Origin: Bacteroidales bacterium
Lineage (GTDB): Bacteria; Bacteroidota; Bacteroidia; Bacteroidales; JAADGE01
Length of the DNA stretch: 7,444 bases
Direction: 5' to 3'
Assembly (NCBI GenBank): GCA_026987795.1
Contig: JALSMF010000422.1
Location: 1-7,444 of the forward strand
Position 1 is the first letter of the stretch; each line of letters begins with the position of its first letter. The notes under the pieces were generated by a model. That model was not told where the DNA came from and did not search any database. It saw only the letters and a list, made by a program, of their open reading frames with translations. The translations under genes were made by a program, and so were the position numbers. Shown here in pieces: positions 6,983-7,444 of the stretch.

Positions 6983-6990
6983 TATTTTTG
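6983..6990 (+). promoter_or_regulatory. Candidate -7 promoter element for the OsmC-family gene
   Basis: The plus strand reads TATTTTTG followed by CA, an exact TAnnTTTG match. It ends 49 bases before the ATG at 7040, giving a leader of roughly 40-45 bases. The same ten bases, TATTTTTGCA, recur on the opposite strand upstream of the Crp/Fnr gene and upstream of gcvP. No clear -33 TTTG is present. Confidence 0.45.
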
Positions 6991-7039
6991 CAATTTAATT
7001 AAATTATAAAACATTACAATAAATAAATTTTTATAAACT

Positions 7040-7444
7040 ATGAGCGAAACAGTTAAAACAAATTGGAAGGGGAACATGGCTTTTGAGTGGGATGTTAACG
7101 GACATAAAATTATTATTGATGCAAAGGAATCTGTAGGCGGAGAAAACAAAGGTCCTCAGCCTAAGCCGTTTATGCTGGCAGCTTTAGGAGGATGTACCGG
7201 TATGGATGTTATTTCAATTCTTAAAAAAATGAGAGTTACAGAGAATTTAGCTGACTTTTCGACAGAAGTTGACGGGGAATTAACAACCGAACATCCGAAA
7301 CATTATATTTCTATGCACGTTAAATATATCTTCACGGCTAAGAGCGGCACAGAACTGCCTTATGAAAAACTGAAAAAAGCCGTAAACTTATCAGAGGAAA
7401 GATATTGCGGAGTAAGTGAGGTTTACAGAAAAGCCGGTGTAAAA
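7040..7444 (+). CDS. OsmC/Ohr-family peroxide reductase-like protein, nearly complete at its 3' end
   Basis: The window shows 135 codons from ATG with no stop. Family members of this kind end near this length, so only a few codons should be missing past the right edge. OsmC/Ohr proteins are cytoplasmic dimeric thiol peroxidases that reduce organic hydroperoxides. The two conserved cysteines are present: C52 in LGGCTGMDV and C123 in RYCGVSEVYRKAG. Other family signs are the N-terminal strand-rich segment with GGENKGPQPKPFMLAALGG (33-51) and HYISMHVKYIFTAKS (88-102). The sequence resembles the YhfA-like OsmC branch more than Ohr, so organic hydroperoxide resistance itself is not assured. It diverges from the Crp/Fnr gene across a 116-base gap, which suggests control by that regulator (inference). 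The ATG at 7040 is the first in frame before the conserved region and has no Shine-Dalgarno sequence. Confidence 0.92.
   Translation, partial: MSETVKTNWKGNMAFEWDVNGHKIIIDAKESVGGENKGPQPKPFMLAALGGCTGMDVISILKKMRVTENLADFSTEVDGELTTEHPKHYISMHVKYIFTAKSGTELPYEKLKKAVNLSEERYCGVSEVYRKAGVK

Overview
This AT-rich window looks like ordinary chromosomal DNA from a member of the Bacteroidota, probably Bacteroidales or a close relative. The assignment rests on several things: a two-component-regulator-type beta-propeller sensor, a long-form GDP-L-fucose synthase, no Shine-Dalgarno sequence before any of the genes, and several start codons preceded by an exact match to the Bacteroidota -7 promoter element TAnnTTTG. 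This is inference from family resemblance, without a database search.

Layout, left to right. Positions 1-446 (minus) hold the N-terminal 148 codons of glycine dehydrogenase (gcvP), which runs off the left edge. Positions 573-1223 (minus) encode a compact glyoxalase II-like metallo-beta-lactamase-fold hydrolase with all its zinc ligands. Diverging from it is a GDP-L-fucose synthase (1293-2399, plus). This gene converges with a minus-strand cluster of three closely spaced genes. In transcription order these are a Crp/Fnr-family regulator (6225-6923), a small biotin carrier protein (5693-6199) and a 1087-residue sensor (2415-5678). The sensor joins 14 propeller-type repeats, a Y_Y_Y domain and one membrane helix to a cytoplasmic SpoIIE/PP2C phosphatase. 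Gaps inside the cluster are 25 and 14 bases. Diverging from the regulator is an OsmC-family peroxide-reductase-like gene (7040 onward, plus), cut by the right edge.

The genes fall into housekeeping functions (glycine cleavage, thioester or lactone hydrolysis, nucleotide-sugar synthesis) and a possible signalling unit. That unit is the Crp/Fnr regulator, divergent from a thiol peroxidase-like gene, followed by the biotin carrier and the propeller-phosphatase. The Crp/Fnr-osmC intergenic region has a -7-like box facing each way and a perfect 8-base palindrome between them, so coordinated control is plausible but not shown. No RNA genes, CRISPR arrays, insertion sequences or prophage genes were seen. 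No stretch longer than 130 bases lacks a gene. I found no clear new system; the propeller-SpoIIE fusion and its neighbours are the most interesting part.
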